Source: Pseudobutyrivibrio sp. (GTDB lineage: Bacteria > Bacillota > Clostridia > Lachnospirales > Lachnospiraceae). Taken from it: 38,559 nucleotides of DNA. The stretch lies in assembly GCA_017934625.1 (NCBI GenBank), contig JAGBJE010000276.1, forward strand, positions 1-38,559, written 5' to 3'. The notes under the pieces are model-generated. The model did no database searches, was not told where the DNA came from, and worked only from the letters and a program-made list of their open reading frames with translations. The translations under genes and the position numbers were made by a program. Positions 35,812 to 38,559 of the stretch are shown here, one piece after another; position 1 is the stretch's first letter; every line of letters starts with the position of its first letter.

Positions 35812-36582
35812 TTACCCTTCCAGCGGCAGCCAATCCAATACCTTCTTAATCTGACTATCCCAGAAATCCCAGTCATGTCCGTAATCCTCTTCGTCCCAGG
35901 TAACCTTGATTCCTTTTGACTCTAAATAATCACGAAATGCAATATTTGCTGGCATCAAATCATCCCTCGTTCCACAAGCCATGTAAACATTTGGTATGCT
36001 GCGCCCCTTTGCCAACATATCTTCTACTGCTACCCATGGATTCTTATCTGATTTAGATGCGACCTCAATATTATCAAAAAGTCCGTTGTTTGCCTCTTCC
36101 GAAGTATCCTCAAAGATATGCACCGCAGCAGAAAGTCCAGCCACATGACTAAAGGTATCAGAGTAAACAATTCCATTGCGAAGCGCTCCGAATCCACCCA
36201 TAGACAAGCCTGCGATAAAAGTATCCTCACGCTTATCGGAAAGCGGGAACATTCGTCTTGTAACCTCCACCAATTCTTTTCCGATAAAAGTTCCGTAATC
36301 ATTCCATGGTGTTCTTGAATTGAAATAAAATGCATTGTCTCCCGACGGCATGACCACCGCCAGGTTCTTTTCCTCCGCCCACTTTTGGATACGGGTCTGG
36401 CTCACCCAATCAGTATAATTTCCCAATAGGCCATGCAATAAATATAAGGTCTTATACTTTTTCTTAGGATCATTTAAATACCTATTTGTATCTGCATCAA
36501 ATCTATCCACTGGAAGAATCACATTCAGTGGAACCGTCCGAAATAATGCTTTTGATAAATAGTTTACTTGAATTAATGCCAT
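35812..36582 (-). CDS. Esterase family alpha/beta hydrolase (EstA/tributyrin esterase type)
   Basis: The 256-residue protein has no signal peptide and belongs to the esterase D/putative esterase family. It shows LYLLHGLLGNYTDWV (oxyanion region), the nucleophile elbow AGLSMGGFGALRNG, the Asp in CGTRDDLMP and the His in DYGHDWDFWD. Such enzymes cleave short-chain acyl esters, and in gut or rumen relatives act on acetylated or feruloylated sugars. AGGGGG precedes the ATG. The stop codon directly abuts the C39-like remnant. Confidence 0.92.
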   Translation of the reverse strand: MALIQVNYLSKALFRTVPLNVILPVDRFDADTNRYLNDPKKKYKTLYLLHGLLGNYTDWVSQTRIQKWAEEKNLAVVMPSGDNAFYFNSRTPWNDYGTFIGKELVEVTRRMFPLSDKREDTFIAGLSMGGFGALRNGIVYSDTFSHVAGLSAAVHIFEDTSEEANNGLFDNIEVASKSDKNPWVAVEDMLAKGRSIPNVYMACGTRDDLMPANIAFRDYLESKGIKVTWDEEDYGHDWDFWDSQIKKVLDWLPLEG

Positions 36583-36612
36583 AGTTTTTCCCCCTACTCA
36601 AATTAGAATTTG

Positions 36613-37125
36613 TTATTTAACTTTCATTACTGACCCCTGCAATTTAAGCTCTTTTCCCGAGTCCGTTACAAGTTCTTCTACGCCAAGCGTATTGATTTCG
36701 TATAGATTCGAAAACTTATTCAGTAATTTAGTACTGCCGACATTTCGAACATCAGCCTCGTAAAAGAAATTCTTTTTACCATATTTATCCTGCGCGAAAT
36801 GCAATATATAAGAAAGGGCTTCATATGCGTACCCCTTTCCCTGCTCAGGCTCACAAATCCATACTCCCACTTCCGGACAATCCTCTGAAAGTCCATGCAT
36901 CTCAACACTTCCATCAAATCTTTCTTCTGAGTCAACAACCGCAAATAAAAGTGTTTCATCCTTTTTCATTTCATCCAAGAATTCTTGTAATAACTCTTTT
37001 GCATCATCAACTGTACGAAAAGGATCAGGCCATTGGTATTTTGTAATTTCAGTATTAAAGCCATCATAATACTCATTCAAATACTTAATTTCAAAAGGAA
37101 CAATGTTAGTCTTTCTATTCGTCAT
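36613..37125 (-). CDS. GNAT-family N-acetyltransferase (RimJ/RimL-like)
   Basis: About 170 residues. NIVPFEIKYLNEYYDGFN, the substrate region FDGSVEMHGLSEDCPEVGVW and the acetyl-CoA loop EPEQGKGYAYEALSYIL followed by YEADVRNVGSTKLLNKFSN fit the Acetyltransf_3 group, which acetylates protein N-termini or small molecules. An upstream GTG at 37137 extends the frame, but GGAGGAG four bases before ATG 37125 is the better start. It lies 30 bases before the esterase and may be cotranscribed. Confidence 0.87.
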   Translation of the reverse strand: MTNRKTNIVPFEIKYLNEYYDGFNTEITKYQWPDPFRTVDDAKELLQEFLDEMKKDETLLFAVVDSEERFDGSVEMHGLSEDCPEVGVWICEPEQGKGYAYEALSYILHFAQDKYGKKNFFYEADVRNVGSTKLLNKFSNLYEINTLGVEELVTDSGKELKLQGSVMKVK

Positions 37126-37249
37126 GCTCTCCTCCACAAACTACGAGATTTATTAATGTTTCTATTCTAGTTGATTTGACTACTTAATTAAAGCTTTAAT
37201 TACCATATTTCCAATATTTGTTTATTAGAATTCTTGTAGAAGATCTCTT

Positions 37250-37345
37250 GTAAACGGCAAGTAGTTTTCCATAAATTACGGAATTTATTTTTCCAGAAAA
37301 TGCGGCAAATGATTTGCCATAGTTTGCGGCATTTTTTCCATTATG
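37250..37345 (-). repeat. Four tandem 24-base repeats
   Basis: On the minus strand four 24-base units (37345-37322, 37321-37298, 37297-37274, 37273-37250) share the pattern TATGGAAAA......TTGCCG.... In the open frame 37387-37196 they read HNGKNAAN, YGKSFAAF, SGKINSVI, YGKLLAVY, that is, xGKxx(A/S)(A/V)x. Units also contain partial palindromes such as GGCAAATCATTTGCC. The open frame has only a GTG start without a ribosome binding site, so it is not annotated as a gene. Confidence 0.65.
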
Positions 37346-37390
37346 GATAGTATCTATCAATGAAGAATATAGTATTCTTCGTAGCACTAT

Positions 37391-38098
37391 TTAAGGAGCC
37401 TGGCCTACGAAGGTTATTACGTTTGTCGTCAAATGGCTTATGACAGAGCCTCGGGGAATGTCGTATTCCTGAGAACTTACTGTTTTCTTTATGGTGCTCC
37501 ATCCTCCAAAGGCATTATCGAGGTAGGATTGTATCATTGTTGTAGGAAGATTCACCTCAAACTGTGGTTCTATATCTTCACCTGTATCTTTGTTGCATTC
37601 CTTAACTTCTGAATTGATCACCAAGCAGACAATACCATGGCTTTTTATTCCTGCGTTGATTTCTTGGAGCTTATCCAAAAAGGCCTTTTCACTTTCTACA
37701 TGCTCCAGTGCGGAGACTGCGAGTATAAAATCATATGTGCTTTTGGGGATACTAAACTGTTCGATTGTGCTCACAGTACCATTGATGATTTCTTCAACCC
37801 CATGAATACAGGCGTTTTCCCTGAGCTTTTCTATGGCTATATCAAGAATATCTACACAATCGACCAGCCCTCCCTTATTCCCTAGTTGCTCGGCTATATA
37901 TATGCTATTTCTTCCAATTCCACATCCAAGATCAAGCGCTCGGAAACACTCATGATCAGAAAGAAGTGGCATAATATCCTGTACAGTTTTAATTGGCTTT
38001 TTTAGCCAACTGTCTGTGTTGTATAAGTCTTCTTCATTGTATATTTTTGTGTGAGATTGCTTCTCACTTTTTCGTATTTTATCTATTCTAGAATTCAT
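37391..38098 (-). CDS. Class I SAM-dependent methyltransferase
   Basis: The 235-residue protein has the Rossmann methyltransferase motif I LDLGCGIGRNSIYIAEQL, motif II VDCVDILDIAIEKLRE, motif III FILAVSALEHVESEKAFLDK and a C-terminal region ending TNVITFVGQAP. The frame is open to 38176, but GGAG five bases before the ATG at 38098 and the start of the normal domain favour this start. The substrate is unknown. Confidence 0.87.
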   Translation of the reverse strand: MNSRIDKIRKSEKQSHTKIYNEEDLYNTDSWLKKPIKTVQDIMPLLSDHECFRALDLGCGIGRNSIYIAEQLGNKGGLVDCVDILDIAIEKLRENACIHGVEEIINGTVSTIEQFSIPKSTYDFILAVSALEHVESEKAFLDKLQEINAGIKSHGIVCLVINSEVKECNKDTGEDIEPQFEVNLPTTMIQSYLDNAFGGWSTIKKTVSSQEYDIPRGSVISHLTTNVITFVGQAP

Positions 38099-38213
38099 GC
38101 CAACTCCAATCTGTATCACGCTGTCACCGGCGCTCATGTGTAAAGTAATACTGTAGTATGGAACATAGTTTACCATTTACAGATTTCTGCAAATCCCAAG
38201 TTAATATATCAAT

Positions 38214-38552
38214 TTATTTCAGCAGATACTTATCAAATGCCTTATGAGGATCCATGTGAGTATCCTTAAAAAACAAAAAGCACCAAATGATAAACGTAGG
38301 AATAGCCATATAAGGCGATATAATAAAAGAAAGCACCGTACCTATGAGCATTAATGCAGACCAAATCAAACACTGATTTCTTATATCTCTAGAAATAGCT
38401 GCTCTGTCATACATCTCCTGTTCTTTATCTGTAAAGGAATTAAATCCAGCAACAAATTTAGTTGCTCTTTCTTTGAATAATCCAAACAACAGTCCTACTG
38501 TTGCAAATGGTATAACCAGTACTCCGCACATCCAAGCTCCTAGATTCATCAT
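38214..38552 (-). CDS. DUF3784 small membrane protein
   Basis: The 112-residue protein has a membrane helix at the start (GVLVIPFATVGLLFGLF), a conserved middle (FVAGFNSFTDKEQEMYDRA) and two further helices (LIWSALMLIGTVLSFII, MAIPTFIIWCFLFF). This fits DUF3784, a family of unknown function in Firmicutes. GAGGAAT before the ATG is the ribosome binding site, so the gene is complete although it touches the window edge. Confidence 0.8.
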   Translation of the reverse strand: MMNLGAWMCGVLVIPFATVGLLFGLFKERATKFVAGFNSFTDKEQEMYDRAAISRDIRNQCLIWSALMLIGTVLSFIISPYMAIPTFIIWCFLFFKDTHMDPHKAFDKYLLK

Positions 38553-38559
38553 ATTCCTC

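Noticed and set aside
37196-37387. 63-residue gene downstream of the methyltransferase
   Set aside because: It has a GTG start without ribosome binding site, follows the stop codon by three bases, and most of it is the 24-base tandem repeat; listed as a repeat instead.

Overview
The window looks like chromosomal DNA of a low-GC, Gram-positive anaerobe, most likely a Lachnospiraceae member of the Butyrivibrio/Pseudobutyrivibrio/Roseburia type. This is inferred from gene content, gene order and AGGAGG-type ribosome binding sites, not from a database match. There is no rRNA, tRNA, CRISPR array, transposase or phage gene. Every gene except argG is on the minus strand, so the layout is best read from high to low coordinates.

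Layout: (1) 1-3030: a two-component system (response regulator plus the start of its kinase) with a four-hairpin leader, then hflK-hflC. (2) 3177-4795: two unrecognised genes (an EF-hand-like calcium-binding protein and a small helical protein) separated by a compact structured RNA that ends in a terminator. (3) 4834-12070: a competence operon, comEA - response regulator - histidine kinase - GerMN lipoprotein - comEC, with its own promoter and a hairpin that buries the comEA ribosome binding site; an LprI-like (DUF1311) lipoprotein follows. (4) 12149-18603: arginine biosynthesis, argC-GNAT-argJ-argB-argD, divergent from argG, with ARG-box-like sites between. (5) 18646-26796: a housekeeping operon fmt-rsmB-rlmN-stp-stk-rsgA-rpe-thiN, in the order usual for Firmicutes. 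(6) 26910-32065: an Agr-like pair (LytTR regulator plus a membrane-less GHKL kinase) upstream of two half ABC exporters. (7) 32110-38552: an accessory stretch of single genes (DUF1653, EamA half-transporter, DUF1349, DUF3795, nitrilase-family hydrolase, esterase, GNAT, methyltransferase, DUF3784) with two decayed genes and two kinds of tandem repeat.

How the genes work together: the com operon joins the DNA receptor (ComEA) and channel (ComEC) to a regulator/kinase/GerMN-lipoprotein trio that resembles actinobacterial MtrA-MtrB-LpqB, so DNA uptake may respond to an envelope signal. The arg genes make citrulline precursors and argininosuccinate and are probably repressed by ArgR. The fmt-thiN operon combines translation start, rRNA modification, ribosome assembly and the PASTA kinase/PP2C phosphatase pair.

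The most interesting items are the com/MtrAB-LpqB-like operon and its sequestered start, the structured RNA at 4397-4467, the paired-hairpin tandem repeat at 33500-33589, a C39-like peptidase remnant cut just after its expected catalytic cysteine and abutting an esterase stop codon, and a peptidase E gene with an internal deletion.
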